Positions 49,089 to 60,777 are shown, numbered from the stretch's first letter. The stretch is DNA of 64,000 bases from Cladocopium goreaui (GCA_947184155.2 CAMXCT020003179.1:382001-446000), one strand, 5' to 3'. The notes: generated by a model not told the origin, from the letters alone. A program made the numbers and translations.

Positions 49089-50130
49089 GCACCCATACGC
49101 AAAAAAGCAAGGGCACGGTAGGGCCAGCAGTTGCTATCGCCCGCAAGGAGAAGCCCTCCCAGTCATCTCCGCAGACCTGACCTCTGAATTACTGCATTGC
49201 TTGTCCACGCTTCCAGACCCATGGCCCTGGCCAAGATCACCATAGACATGGAGAAGCCGAGCCAGTGGGTCTCAAAGTTGTGCAGACTCTACTTCGCTGA
49301 TGAGTATGCCAAGCGAACGGTTGGACTGCCCTCACGCAGGCATGTCCCGGACATTGCGGGCGCACTTCGAACAGTCCAGACCATCCTCCCCAAACTCGAA
49401 GTCAAAATGATTGAATTTTTAGCTGAATGGATGGTCACGCTTTTAATGCCAGCATCGCACGTACTGGAAGTGAGGGCACCTCACCTTTCCTTTATGATGC
49501 TCAAGGAATACTAGTTTAGAGAGCTGTACCTAGGCCTGAAAGTCACAGCATCCTTAGACCGCTCCGAATCATACACCAGAGTGATCGATGGTCAGGTAAG
49601 ATGCATCACGCCCGAAGTTAAGCCGCAGAATTTGCAGGTCATTTGGAATGTGCAGTTTATCACAGTTTTCGTGCCGGCATGGATGATCCCACCCGTATAC
49701 CATAGCCTGCGCAGAGAAAGCATCAAAACCGCAAGCTCCGCAAGTCCCATAGGTGTCCAGTCGGTCCGCCCCACCTGGTTTGAAGACACAACACCCAAGG
49801 ATAACGCATCCCAACCTAATCAAAACCCTCAAAAAGAACAGCCCCAGCCACTACACGGGCTAAAGTTAGTTATCAAAGAAGAGGTGCTGCCGACGAATGA
49901 CCAACAAGAATTCCCATCGCTCGAACTGTTGGCTGCCAGAGGCCTTTTAGCACCTGACATGTGGAAGTGCAAACGTGCACAAGTTAGCCTCAAAGCAACC
50001 ATTGATGTCCCTATGCTGGGCACAATCATAGAGCAAAATGGTGATGGACTCCTTGAAGACTCCCACATGCCCGTGGGATGGCCACTCCACATTGATGGTG
50101 CTGTCAGACAATGTTGTCAAAGGAAGTTGG
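49089..50130 (+). pseudogene. 3' part of the helicase gene, including sequence lost from the other copy
   Basis: Starts with sequence shared with 4303-4450 and then continues (49240-50110) with sequence lost from the minus copy. Frames 49197-49514 and 49581-50270 are collinear and separated by a TAG. The segment reads as mixed globular sequence with a Gln/Asn/Pro-rich linker (about 49790-49850) and no recognised domain; it shows that the native protein extended well beyond the helicase. The end runs into simple repeats at about 50160. Confidence 0.5.
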
Positions 50131-50162
50131 GAAGCAATACTTCCGTGTTACGGACAAATAGA

Positions 50163-50375
50163 ATTCTGAGACTTGAAATGATGAAGGGTGGTGCGCGATT
50201 GAGACTTGACCTTGATGAAGGGTGGTGTGAGACTTTACATGACATAACAATACATCACATTGAGACTTGACCTTGATGAAGGGTGGTGTGAGACTTTACA
50301 TGACATAACAATACATCACATTGAGACTTGACCTTGATGAAGGGTGGTGTGAGACTTTACATGAAGGGTGGTGTG
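50163..50375. repeat. 61-bp tandem repeat
   Basis: Three to four copies of a 61-bp unit beginning GAGACTTGACCTTGATGAAG. It lies just beyond the element's 3' end. Confidence 0.9.
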
Positions 50376-50710
50376 AGAGTACATGAAGGGTGACGAAGGG
50401 AAGTGGTGACGAAGGGAAGTGGTGACGAAGGGAAGTGGTGACGAAGGGAAGTGGTGACGATGGGAAGTGGTGACGAAGGGAAGTGGTGACGATGGGAAGT
50501 GGTGACGAAGGGAAGTGGTGACGAAGGGAAGTGGTGACGATGGGAAGTGGACGAAGGGAAGTGGTGACGATGGGAAGTGGTGACGAAGGGAAGTGGTGAC
50601 GGAGGGAAGTGGTGACGATGGGAAGTGGTGACGAAGGGAAGTGATGATGAAGGGGAGTGGTGACGAAGGGAAGTGGTGAAGAAGGGAAGTGGTGACGAAG
50701 GGAAGTGGTG
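50376..50710. repeat. 16-bp tandem repeat
   Basis: About twenty copies of GACGAAGGGAAGTGGT with GAT, GAG and GAA variants. All three minus-strand frames stay open and spell the same 16-residue repeat (HHFPSSPLPFVTTSLR), because 16 is not a multiple of three; this is not evidence for a gene. Confidence 0.95.
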
Positions 50711-53160
50711 CGCATTGGAATGGCTGCATGGGCTTTGTGTTGGGGAGGAAGCTGGAGCACGAAACCTTGTGTTTTTCCGTGTAAAGTGGCTGCAGGCGAC
50801 GATGAAAGGTACCTCGTGTGTGCGACGGGTGCGGCTGGGGTCGTTTCATGCGCGAATTGTTCCTCCTGTGTTTTTTGCAACGAGTGGTTGTTCCTGTGTG
50901 CGTAGTTCTATGCGGTTCTTGAAGCTGTGGTTGCAGATCGCATTGGAATGGCTGCATGAATGTTGCATGGGTTATGTTTTGGGGAGGAAGCCGGAGCACG
51001 AAACCTTGTGTTTTTCCGCGTAAAGTGGCTGCAGCCGGCGAAGAAAGGTACCTCGTCTGTGCGGCGGGTGCGGCTGGGGTCGTTTCATGCGCGAATTGTT
51101 CCTCCTATGTGTTTTGCAACGAGCGGTTGTTCCTGTGTGCGTAGTTCTATGCTTGAATCTCTGGTTGCATGATCGCATTGGAATGGCTGCATGAATGTTG
51201 CATGGGATATGTTTTGGGGAGGAAGCCGGAGCACGAAACCTTGTGTTTTTCCGTGTAAAGTGGCTGCAGCCGGCGATGAAAGGTACCTCGTCTGTGCGGC
51301 GGTTGCGGCTGGGGTCGTTTCTGTCGCGAATTGTTCCTCCTATGTGTTTTGCAACAATGGTTGTTCCTGTGTGCGTAGTTCTATGCGTTTCTTGAAGCTG
51401 TGGTGGCAGCTCGCATTGGAATGGCTGCATGATTGTTGTCATTTGGTGTTGCCACGTCCGTAGATAGGTGCAGGTTTGCTACGGGATGTTGCATGGGCTA
51501 TGTTTTGGGGAGGAAGCTGGAGCACGAAACCTTGTGTTTTTCCGTGTAAAGTGGCTGCAGCCGGCGATGAAAGGTACCTCGTCTGTGCGGCGGTTGCGGC
51601 TGGGGTCGTTTCTGTCGCGAATTGTTCCTCCTATGTGTTTTGCAACGAGTGGTTGTTGCTGTGTGCGTAGTTCTATGCGCTTCTTGAAGCTGTGGTGGCA
51701 GATCGCATTGGAATGGCTGCATGAATGTTGCATGGGCTATGTTTTGGGGAGGAAGCCGGAGCACGAAACCTTGTGTTTTTCCGTGTAAAGTGGCTGCAGC
51801 CGGCGATGAAAGGTACCTCGTCTGTGCGGCGGTTGCGGCTGCGGGCTTTTCTGTGGCGAATTGTTCCTCCTATGTGTTTTGCAACGAGTGGTTGTTCCTG
51901 TGTGCGTAGTTCTATGCGTTTCTTGAAGCTGTGGTGGCAGATCGCATTGGAATGGCTGCATGAATGTTGCATGGGCTATGTTGTGGGGAGGAAGCCGGAG
52001 CACGAAACCTTGTGTTTTTCCGTGTAAAGTGGCTGCAGCCGGCGATGACAGGTACCTCGTCTGTGCGACGGGTGCGGCTGGGGTCGTTTTGTGCACGAAT
52101 CGTTCCTCCTATGTGTTTTGCAAGAAATGGTTGTTCCTGTGTACGTCATTCTATGCGTTTCTTGAAGCTGTGGTTGCAGATCGCATTGGAATGGCTGCAT
52201 GAATGTTACATGGGCTAGGTTGTGGGGAGGAAGCCGGAGCACGAAACCTTGTGTTTTTCCGTGTAAAGTGGCTGCAGCCGGCGAAGAAAGGTACCTCGTC
52301 TGTGCGGCGGGTGCGGCTGGGGCCGTTTCATGCGCGAATTGTTCCTCCTATGTGTTTTGCGACGAGTGGTTGTTCCTGTGTGCGTAGTTCTATGCGGTTC
52401 TTGAATCTCTGGTTGCATGATCGCATTGGAATGGCTGCATGAATGTTGCATGGGCTATGTTTTGGGGAGGAAGCCGGAGCACAAAACCTTGTGTTTTTGC
52501 GTGTAAAGTGGCTGCAGCCGGCGATGAAAGGTACCTCGTCTGTGCGGCGGGTGCGGCTGGGGCCGTTTCATGCGCGAATTGTTCCTCCTATGTGTTTTGC
52601 AACGAGTGGTTGTTCCTGTGTGCGTTGTTTTTTGCGGTTCTTGAATCTCTGGTTACATGATCGCATTGGAATGGCTGCATGAATGTTGCATGGGCTATGT
52701 TTTGGGGAGGAAGCCGGAGCACGAAACCTTTGTTTTTCCGTGTGAAGTGGCTGCAGCCGGCGATGAAAGGTACCTCGTCTGTGCGGCGGGTGCGGCTGGG
52801 GTCGTCTCATGCGCGAATTGTTCCTCCTATGTGTTTTGCAACGAGTGGTTGTTCCTGTGTGCGTTGTTTTTTGCGGTTCTTGAATCTCTGGTTACATGAT
52901 CGCATTGGAATGGCTGCATGAATGTTGCATGGGCTATGTTTTGGGGAGGAAGCCGGAGCACGAAACCTTGTGTTTTTCCGTGTAAAGTGGCTGCAGGCGA
53001 CGATGAAAGGTACCTCGTGTGTGCGATGGGTGCGGCTGCGGTCGTTTTGTGCGCGAATTGTTCCTCCTATATATGTGTTTTGCAACGAGTGGTTGTGTCT
53101 GTGTGCGTAGTTCCATGCGGTTCTTGAATCTCTAGTTGCAGATTGCATTGGAATGGCTGC
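50711..53160. repeat. 240-bp satellite, about ten copies
   Basis: Units of 236-240 bp recur (anchor GAGCACGAAACCTTGTG at about 50754, 50994, 51230, 51519, 51760, 52000, 52238, 52478, 52717 and 52957). One interval is 290 bp because of an extra 50-bp segment at about 51437-51490. Each unit is open in several frames on both strands and contains GGTACC, but stop codons recur once per unit, so no long protein is encoded. Confidence 0.95.
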
Positions 53161-53990
53161 TTCATTGTCGTCATTGGATGTTGCCACGTCCTTAGATAGG
53201 TGCAGGTTTGCTACGGGATGCTGCGAAACGCATTGTAGTGGCTGCGTCAAGGTTGCTCGGTGCTGCGGCTGCATGCGTAATACTATTGTCTTTTGCAGCT
53301 GAAGATCGTAAATCGTATTGGAATGGCTGCATCAAGGCTGCGAAAGTGAATTGTCAGCAGATTTTCTCAATTTTGGCGCTAATTATTTTCCTTTCAAAAT
53401 TCCTTTTAAAAAGTGGTTCAAAATCGTCTTTTTGTCGCTTTGGCGTCGAGATCCAGTTTTGGAGCTGCAATTTCCGACGCCGTTGCACGTAGTTCTATTG
53501 TGTTTTGCAACTCAGTCTCTGCAGATCGCATTGTAGTGGCTGCGTCAAGGTTGCTTGGTGCAGCGGCTGCATGCGTAATACTATTGTTTTTTGCAGCTGA
53601 AGATCGTAAATCGTATTGGAACGGCTGCATCAAGGCTGCGAAAGTGATTTGCCAGCAGATTTTCTTAATTTTGGCGCTAATAATTTTCCTTTTAAAATTC
53701 CTTTTCAAAAGTGCTTCAAAATCGTCTTTTTGTCGCTTTGGCGTCGAGATCTGGTTGTGGAGCTGCAATTTCCGACGCCATTGCACGTAGTTCTATTGTG
53801 TTTTGCAACTCAATCTATGCAGATCGCATTGTAGTGGCTGCGTCAAGGTTGCTTGGTGCAGCGGCTGCATGCGTAATACTATTGTCTTTTGCAGCTGAAG
53901 ACTGAAGATCGTAAATCGTATTGGAATGGCTGCATCAAGGCTGCGAAAGTGATTTGTCAGCAGATTTTCTCAATTTTGGTGCAATGTGAA
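53161..53990. repeat. 300-bp satellite, nearly three copies
   Basis: Units of about 300 bp (anchors at about 53229, 53528 and 53828). They share motifs with the 240-bp family (GCATTGGAATGGCTGCAT, TAGTTCTAT, TGTTTTGCAAC), and the 50-bp segment seen at 51437-51490 recurs at 53170-53220, so the families are related. Confidence 0.9.
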
Positions 53991-54073
53991 GTGTGAGGAA
54001 AGTGTTTGCATTCTACCGGGGTCGCGCGCAGGTCATGTTCTTGGACAGCAACACTGCAACAGCTTCGCACAAA

Positions 54074-54572
54074 GCACGCACGCACGAGCCTGGCTGGCGC
54101 ACGGCGCATGCAAGTTCCTTAGTAGTAGTACTGGGAAGTGATTCATGAAAGCTTAGATGACATATGAGAAGAGATGAGATGAGAAGAGATGAGCTGGGAT
54201 AAGGTGAGAAGAGCTCAGATGAGATGAAGTGTGGAGTGTGAAGAGTGCAGTGTGAAGTGTGGGGCGTGAAGAGTGCAGTGTGAAGTGTGGAGTGTGAAGT
54301 GTGAAGTGTGGAGTGTGGAGTGTGAAGTGTGAAGTGTGGAGTGTGCAGTGGGAAGCGTGCAATGAAGTGTGAAGTGTGGATTGGGAAGAGCGCAGTGTGA
54401 AGTGAGAAGTGTGGAGTGTGAAGTGTGAAGTGTGCAGTGTGGAGTGTGAAGACTGCAGTGAGAAGTGGGAAGGGCGAAGTGGAGCTTCACATGTGACATG
54501 TGAAACAGGACACCACTTTCGCAGAGTGCACGCACGCACGGGCTTGGCTGGCGCACGGCGCATGCAAGTTCT
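54074..54572. repeat. 45-bp direct repeats enclosing a GTGAAGTGTG microsatellite
   Basis: Near-identical 45-bp copies at 54074-54118 and 54528-54572 (starting GCACGCACGCACG) flank a decamer-like microsatellite at 54225-54480 made of GTGAAGTGTGGA and variants. Confidence 0.85.
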
Positions 54573-55362
54573 ATAGATGAGAAAGGTCTTATATATATCT
54601 TTAAGGCAACTTCCGCCCCGCCTCGTGCGGGTACTACTGGTATACAACCCCATCAGATCGCACTTTCACAAGGGGAAGGTGGCCCAGTTCCTACTCAGTT
54701 GAATGACTCACTCATTCGGAATCATTCAAACAGTTCATATGTTGGCTCAATGGCGCGTAATGTTCAATTGATTTCCATGACCAGAATGTTCAACAGGAGG
54801 CCCGTGAAGCAACATGACCAGGGGCATTAGACACGGACTTTACTGATTGATGCATTTTGCAGGTGGTTGAGACAAGGCCAATAGAATCTAGGACGATTTC
54901 ATAGGGGTATGTGTCCAGATGTTTTAAGCAATTGCTATTGTGTTCCGTCATGCTGCTGTCGTAATTCCTGACAACAGACCACAACAGTCCAAGAGCCAAG
55001 GCTGCTGCAAACGCATAGCAGAGCAGCCATCGAGTTTTTTTTGTGGTCCTTCTTCATGTGACTTCCCCCATATACAGATCCAGGTGTTACACCATTGCGT
55101 AACAGGTTTATTATTCAATATTATTCGTATATACCGAGCCAATACATTTACAATTCACAGAATCACAGATTTACTTGCTCCATTCCTTGCGGCGCAATGT
55201 CGTCGCTGGTGGAAGGATCACTTCCCGAGGCATGTAAAATTTCACCGGTGAAAGACGTGGTTGAATCATGTTGAATCCCTGATGACCCGCAGCGTAACGG
55301 AACATTCATCCACTGCCATGGCCATGAGGTGCTTTACTAATGTTACTAATCTTACTACATGT
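54573..55362. other. No supportable gene
   Basis: AT-leaning sequence. A 103-aa plus frame (54940-55251) has no recognised domain. No repeat beyond short runs. Confidence 0.5.
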
Positions 55363-55461
55363 TACCCTCTGGTAAATTAACATAGACCCTGGTAGATAGG
55401 GGTTGGAAGATTAGTTTCCATTGAAACTAGTCTAGAATTTCAGGGTCTATGTTACCAGAGG
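55363..55461. mobile_element. MITE-like fold-back element, CCTCTGGTA family
   Basis: The left arm starts TACCCTCTGGTAA and includes CATAGACCCTG; the right arm is its reverse complement (CAGGGTCTATG...CCAGAGG) with a five-base indel. A second hairpin, TAGTTTC-CATT-GAAACTA, lies inside. Related ends occur at 56828, 58718, 59421 and 63703. Confidence 0.7.
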
Positions 55462-55603
55462 CTACTACTTTCCTGATCAGCTTTGAACTCCAACCAACAT
55501 GTTTTTTTTGCTGCAAAAATGCTAATGAAAATCCTCACCAATTCATCATATTTGGATTTCATGTTCGATTTCACCGACTTCCCGGGATGCATGTTTTTTT
55601 CAG

Positions 55604-55673
55604 GCGAAGAGCGCGGGGAGGCGGAGGCGAACCGTTCGTTCCATTGGACCAATGGGAAAATCATGGAACATCG
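55604..55673 (+). CDS. Candidate internal exon A (70 bp)
   Basis: GC-rich island preceded by a T-tract and CAG and followed by GTGAAT. All three phases are open, and the phase giving EERGEAEANRSFHWTNGK is the most protein-like. Function unknown; the exon call rests only on splice sites and composition. Confidence 0.35.
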
Positions 55674-56423
55674 GTGAATTTTCCAGCAAACCATCTTTGA
55701 TGCCAGGGGCTATGTGAAATTCACGTTAATAAATGATTAATAAATTATCAATCATAATACTTAAGTTAATAATACATTGTTAATGCTGAAATTCAGGTTT
55801 GATACCAAGGGAGTTCTCCGACTCATTGCCTTGTTCCATCCGCTCTGTTTGGATCTCTTTTCGCGATCATTGCACCTGAAAAATCCCATGTTTGAATATA
55901 TTTGAGACTACTTGGCCGGGCCCTTAAACAAGGAGTAGAAGTGGATTCAGAAGATTCTTGGCGCTGCTCATATTTGGAACTCTGGCTTCGCGGGGTTCAT
56001 GTTTGAGAGCAATTGAAAGCATTTGAGAGCTAAATCATCATCTTGAAGTGGGTGTTTTACCCTCAAGTAAGGCTGATGAGGTTGACAGAAATATGACACA
56101 GGGACAAATCTGTTTTGGTCCACTCTTTTGTGTGAGGATGTATGGCAGTACTTGCCTTGCACTGATACCTCATGGGATCATATGGGATCGATATACCTCT
56201 TCACACTACTTCTGAAAGTACAACATTGACCCTGCCATCAATTCCAAGAACAAACCACGGAAAAAGCATGGTTTCACATGTTTTCACCTTTCCTTTTGGG
56301 GTTGACCGTGATTGGCGATCTTCCGATATTGATATGGCATAGTAATATATAGTATACTGGTGCTGGTAGTGACATCATGGACATGCCAATCGAATCTCAG
56401 CCAGCGCCATCCAATGCCTGCAG

Positions 56424-56545
56424 GTACGACCCCCGATGTTTGCAACAATGGCAGTGTTTGAAGGCGACAGGCGGCCCTATGAGGCACTTGCTGGCCAGGT
56501 GCCGCGGGGAATTGTCGGAGTTCACCCAGAATTCAGCAAACATGG
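56424..56545 (+). CDS. Candidate internal exon B
   Basis: Begins after CCTGCAG. Phase 0 gives a protein-like sequence (MFATMAVFEGDRRPYEAL, then GQVPRGIVGVHPEFSKHGD) inside AT-rich DNA. The 3' limit is uncertain: no clear GT is near, although GA or GC donors are known in dinoflagellates. No family recognised. Confidence 0.4.
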
Positions 56546-56827
56546 GGATAAACGAAGAGAAACTAAAATTATAAATTATACACGATGCATCATGATTAAA
56601 AAACACAAGCTTGATAGATTTTGGTCCCATGCTTGGTGAGTAGATTTGTATTTTTCTCACTATGTTCGGGTCATGTAGGATTGGCAGGAGGACCCGTGGA
56701 CCCCTGAAGAGGGTCCCATGAAACCTGAACCCACTACTGCGACATCATTGATGATGCTTAGTAATTAGCAATAGGGAATTGTCCCAAAATGCCCCTTTTT
56801 TCCAGGCGGTGAATTACTTCAATCTAT

Positions 56828-56856
56828 CTACCCTCTGGTAAACTAACATAGCTATA
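56828..56856. repeat. Solo end of the CCTCTGGTA family
   Basis: TACCCTCTGGTAAACTAACA followed by AT-rich sequence; an isolated relative of the fold-back element at 55363. Confidence 0.55.
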
Positions 56857-57173
56857 ATATATGACAATATATGATCACAGATCATAGCATATGATAATTT
56901 ATGATAATATATGTTGTTATGGCACTATTAGGTTAACTTTTTTACATAATTATGACAACCTATTTTATTATGACATCATTATTATGATAATTTATTTTAT
57001 TATTGCATTATTATGATAATCTATTTTATTATGACATTGTTATGATCTATGTATGTGGATCATATCTTGTCAATATGTTGATTTGATTTTGTGTTGACGG
57101 GATGAAACAGCAAAAAAGAACTCGTTGGGGACATCCGTGGCTCCATTCTCCAGCGTCAGAGTCACTGTTTCAG

Positions 57174-57426
57174 TTGCGGATTCTGCATCACCTTGGGCGA
57201 GGGTTCATTCATAAGAATCCTGGGGTATCTTCTGTACAACTTAGATCTTGCGCCACTCAGAAACTGGTACCTTTTCCATCCGTTTCCCATGTTATGGGGA
57301 GGTGCCCACTTGAGAGATGGTGCTCCTCAGATTTCCTCAGGTTCCCCGGGCCCATTGTTGGATAAAAGGCTAGCTCCAGCCATTCGCCTGCGAAGGGATT
57401 TGATTCGCCAACAGCTTTGGGAGTAA
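57174..57426 (+). CDS. Candidate terminal exon C (84 codons)
   Basis: Follows ACTGTTTCAG and stays open to a TAA at 57424. The translation is well mixed and includes GEGSFIRILGYLLYNLDLA and LRNWYLFHPFPMLWGGAHL, which looks like a real protein end with a hydrophobic stretch. No family recognised. It could also be a pseudogene piece. Confidence 0.45.
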
Positions 57427-57555
57427 CTTGGCGCTGGGTGATGCTGATGCTGGGTGTTTAGCTGATGGCAAGCATAGGTAAGATGCACATTACTTGGTTG
57501 CCAGTCAGTTGCAACATGTTTTTGGGGTACGGGATGGTCCTAGCTATGCACAGAC

Positions 57556-57582
57556 ACACACATATATATATATATATATGAT
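57556..57582. repeat. AC/AT dinucleotide microsatellite
   Basis: A short run of (AC)n then (AT)n. A similar (AT)n run lies at about 58966-58992. Confidence 0.9.
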
Positions 57583-58079
57583 AATTAGATATTATATAGT
57601 TATATGAATTTGTATCCAGCCGCTCGCTGCGATTCACATCTAAGTAATCAGCTGAGGTGAAACGGACCCTTTTGTTCCACCTGAATTTGAGGTCGATCTT
57701 AGACGAAAGCAACAAATGCCCAGTAGCGCCCGCATCAGCTGGAGCGTCTGAGGTTTCTGTTGGAGGAACTTCCAGTGTTCACCGCGACCAGCTCGGTTTG
57801 TTTGTCCAAAGATGGACGTCAGGCTGGGCCAGTGCTGCCGGGGCGGTGTCAGGGCTGATGAAACATTGGCATGGCTCACAGCAATCAAAATGGCACTGTT
57901 TTCCGAGTTTGGTTGTAGAAAAAAAGGGAACAATGTTTAAACATGTTTAAGATGAGATAAATTGTAAGTTGATATGGAGATTGACCATACGTTTCAAAAT
58001 GGCGTCATTCACAAGAAGTAGGGATTCGGCCACAGATGGATCAAACGGTAACTTCCATGTGGGTGCAGTGATTTTGCAG

Positions 58080-58147
58080 CCCTGAAACTCATGATCCGAC
58101 CACGGGATGCGGGGACTGTATTCAGCAGAAGATATCGAAAGGCCTGG
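58080..58147 (+). CDS. Candidate internal exon D (68 bp)
   Basis: Bounded by GATTTTGCAG and GTGATG. Phase 2 gives 22 residues including LMIRPRDAGTVFSRRYRKAW. Basic composition; no family recognised. Confidence 0.4.
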
Positions 58148-58550
58148 GTGATGTGTACAGAAATTTCGTCATTTGCCACCTGAAAAACAATATCTCCCGC
58201 GTATATCTGGTTGATTAATCGGTTGATGTGTTCCTCATCCTACATGGAATGATGACTCGATGACCCCAGCTGTTTTATTTTTTTATGGGTGAATCGGCCA
58301 CCAACTACTTCCACTGCATCCCTCAGCGTGAATCGAGAAGATTGGTTATCTGGCTCCATGTTTATGTTTGTCGTTTGCATTTGGAGCTTTCAGCGCTGTT
58401 TCTATGATTGAATCTTTTAGGCCCATATTTTTAAACAAATGCAAGTCATGTCCTATGATTTGGAGATCAAGAGATCACGTGGGGTTCATTAAATTTGTTT
58501 GACATTTTTTGAACAGGGACGTCAACACACTGAATGTGGTATTTTTTTAG

Positions 58551-58664
58551 TGCAGACGGCACCGGGCAACGCCTTGTGAGGCAATACGAGTGGAGAAGCC
58601 GGACTGCCCCTTGCATTGGATGCATCGTATCTTGGTGCATTTCTTCCATGCTGGGATGATGCAG
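58551..58664 (+). CDS. Candidate exon E (38 codons)
   Basis: Preceded by ATTTTTTTAG and followed by GTTGTG after CAG. Phase 0 is fully open (PCEAIRVEKPDCPLHWMHRI and following) and would run to a TAG at 58707 if unspliced. Rich in His, Cys and Arg. No family recognised. Confidence 0.45.
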
Positions 58665-59079
58665 GTTGTGATTCACGGGATGGCCAGATGGCGGTATAGA
58701 ATGATCTAGGCTAGCCAAGGGTACCCTCTGGTAGTCAAAGCCGGCGTGCTGGAAAATATGGATATTTATATGATATTTAAGTAGTCTTAGCCGATTTTCC
58801 CATTGAAACCTCCATACTGTATATGTGATCCAAGATCAGCATAGATTAGCCACGAATGCCTGGTAGCTGGTTGGAGGCAGCGGAAGGTGCCACAAGTCCC
58901 ACTGCTAACCATGGAAATGTACTATGGCCTATTACTTGAGGGCGCAGTTATATTACATAAGTGGATATATATATTTATATATATATATATATTGTAACGA
59001 CAGTAGTATAGTACTCCCAGAAAAAAGATAGAAAAGTGTTTCCAGAAGGGTTTAAATGATGGTTTCTCCATATTTCCAG

Positions 59080-59252
59080 GTTTCAAGCTTTTCGGCATTT
59101 TTTTGTTGGGTTTGCTCTATCCCATTCCAATTGCGCCGCAAGGCATGATGGCTCCAGAGGCTCCCCTCGTGGCGCTACGCATGCGCCCGGTTCAGCACTA
59201 CGGCGTCACAGAGAATTGGGCCGAGTTGGTCGTGGAGACGGTTGCGGGGTAG
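59080..59252 (+). CDS. Candidate terminal exon F (56 codons and stop)
   Basis: Starts after CATATTTCCAG and ends at TAG 59250. A hydrophobic start (FGIFLLGLLYPIPIAPQG) is followed by GC-rich codons (VALRMRPVQHYGVTENWAEL). GC content is far above the surroundings. No family recognised. Confidence 0.5.
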
Positions 59253-59325
59253 CAGCCGGCGCTTCGTGTCGCGGGGTCTCCTTTTCAATGATCAGTGGCC
59301 ATTAGGAACCGATTTGTTGGAGCAC

Positions 59326-59440
59326 ATATACCCTCCGCTAATTTAGCTCTAATTATTGAAGATTGCCCATTTATAGTGGATTTACCTATATATTAAAGAT
59401 GGTGATTTTCCATAGCAATGTTAGTTTACCAGAGGGTATA
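59326..59440. mobile_element. MITE-like element, CCTCTGGTA family
   Basis: The ends TATACCCTCCGCTAATTTAG and, inverted, ATGTTAGTTTACCAGAGGGT are imperfect inverted repeats about 115 bp apart. Confidence 0.55.
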
Positions 59441-60609
59441 AGGTATATTTTTCAGGTACCTGAAATCGCCACATGGCTGAAAACAACGGCACGACCACAA
59501 CGACCTCATTGATTATAGCCTTAAAGCTTCCGGTTAGGGAAATCATCTCTAGATGGCCTTGTTACTTCAAAACTATAGAAATTGACCATGAAGCCAAACC
59601 ATGGTTGTTTTCGGTATCAACGTTGATTTACTGCGGGGAATGTGCACTCACGAATACTTAGTAAGTATATGACATACAATGTTATAAATTATTTTATACA
59701 TTGAACATCATTGAACTATGTAACATAATTTATTCGCACCAACTATCATCTCAAATTTACTCGTGTATATCAATCTAGTGTATCAATCCCATGTTCAGTT
59801 TGTAAAACGGTAAAACCTTTTGTTTACTTGTTTTTGTTGAACGTTAGCTTTACATGGGTTACTGTAAGGTGTGACCATCGTCGTTGTCCTTCGTACCATT
59901 TGGTATATATGGGTAAATTATAATGACCTCACTGCGACCTCACTGGAATCATGGTTAATAAGGGAAATCATCCCCAAATGGCCTTAATTCAGGTTAGTGA
60001 AATATTATAATTTACCCAGATATATACATGGTTGTTTGGTATATAGGTGTTTTTTTGATTTCGCCTGCATAGTTTTTCACAAAAGACACTGAGAATTTTC
60101 CACATTTTTTTTCTTTTGATTGGGTTAGTTTATATTATGATGTCTGTATATTTGCATATTTTTTCCATGACACATCTGATTTGTCCTTAAAAAATCGTGG
60201 GCATGTCATGGCGTTTCCCGGATTTGTTTTTCACAGGGGCGTTTCCTGGTGATTGATCCAGATGGGATGATTTGATCCAACCCGACCATATCTCCAATAC
60301 TTCGTTGATATTACGTCAATCTTCAGTATATGCAAAAGAAATAGAAAACAAATAAAAAAAACACCGTCCTGGCTTAGTCCAAATCCTAGAATAAACGTGA
60401 ACCTTTCAACACGACCTTAATTGTTAGGCTTGCGGATGGCACTGTTGGGTAGTTTATGTTCGTTTTAAATATGTTTGTTACATGTTTTTACTTATAGACC
60501 CAACCAATCCCCCAAATTTCAAGATTTCACTCATCATCACTCATCACTCATCTAAACCCCCACCCAAAAAATTGGTTGGAAAGCAGCCCGGCGGCCCCAT
60601 CATCCCCAG

Positions 60610-60777
60610 GTCTGTGGTGACCGCTGCACCAGCATCCTGTTGGGCGTTTGCCCGGCCTGCCCGGACTTGTCCTCCGGGCCGCCGGCGGGGCGAGGCTACT
60701 TCGTGTCACTGGCGGAGATTCCAGCCGCTTGGCCGAGGTTTTGGGCACTGATGGCATGGCCGAGCAGTGGGAACTAA
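60610..60777 (+). CDS. Candidate terminal exon G (55 codons and stop)
   Basis: GC-rich island beginning after CATCCCCAG. Phase 0 reads VCGDRCTSILLGVCPACPDL, then a Gly/Pro turn and YFVSLAEIPAAWPRFWALM, ending TAA. Four Cys in CGDRC...CPAC could bind metal. Minus-strand and other plus frames are also open over part of it, so the strand is not certain. Confidence 0.4.
   Translation, partial: VCGDRCTSILLGVCPACPDLSSGPPAGRGYFVSLAEIPAAWPRFWALMAWPSSGN

Larger units (their letters stand above)
41434..50110 (+). mobile_element. Hydrolase-helicase element, plus-strand copy (degraded)
   Basis: Inverted relative copy of 4303-13716. Homology starts at 41434 (matching 13716), immediately after the Copia remnant. 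Gene order is the same, but this copy has a 1.1-kb insertion, several frameshifts, a deletion of about 1.7 kb in the helicase joined to an inverted segment, and roughly 0.9 kb of 3' sequence that the other copy lacks. It is useful for defining the element's limits and for telling ancestral features from copy-specific damage. Confidence 0.8.

Noticed and set aside
50296..50999. Minus-strand ORFs of 194 and 227 aa with 16-residue repeats as a repetitive protein gene
   Set aside because: They are a by-product of the 16-bp tandem repeat: all three frames are open and give the same peptide.
50673..53274. Dozens of 60-155-aa ORFs on both strands as a gene family
   Set aside because: They repeat once per 240-bp satellite unit, overlap each other on both strands and end at the same stop in each unit.
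57640..57950. Overlapping ORFs on both strands as an additional exon
   Set aside because: Three frames on two strands are similarly open (one plus phase reads DPFVPPEFEVDLRRKQQ) and splice sites are ambiguous; no choice could be supported.
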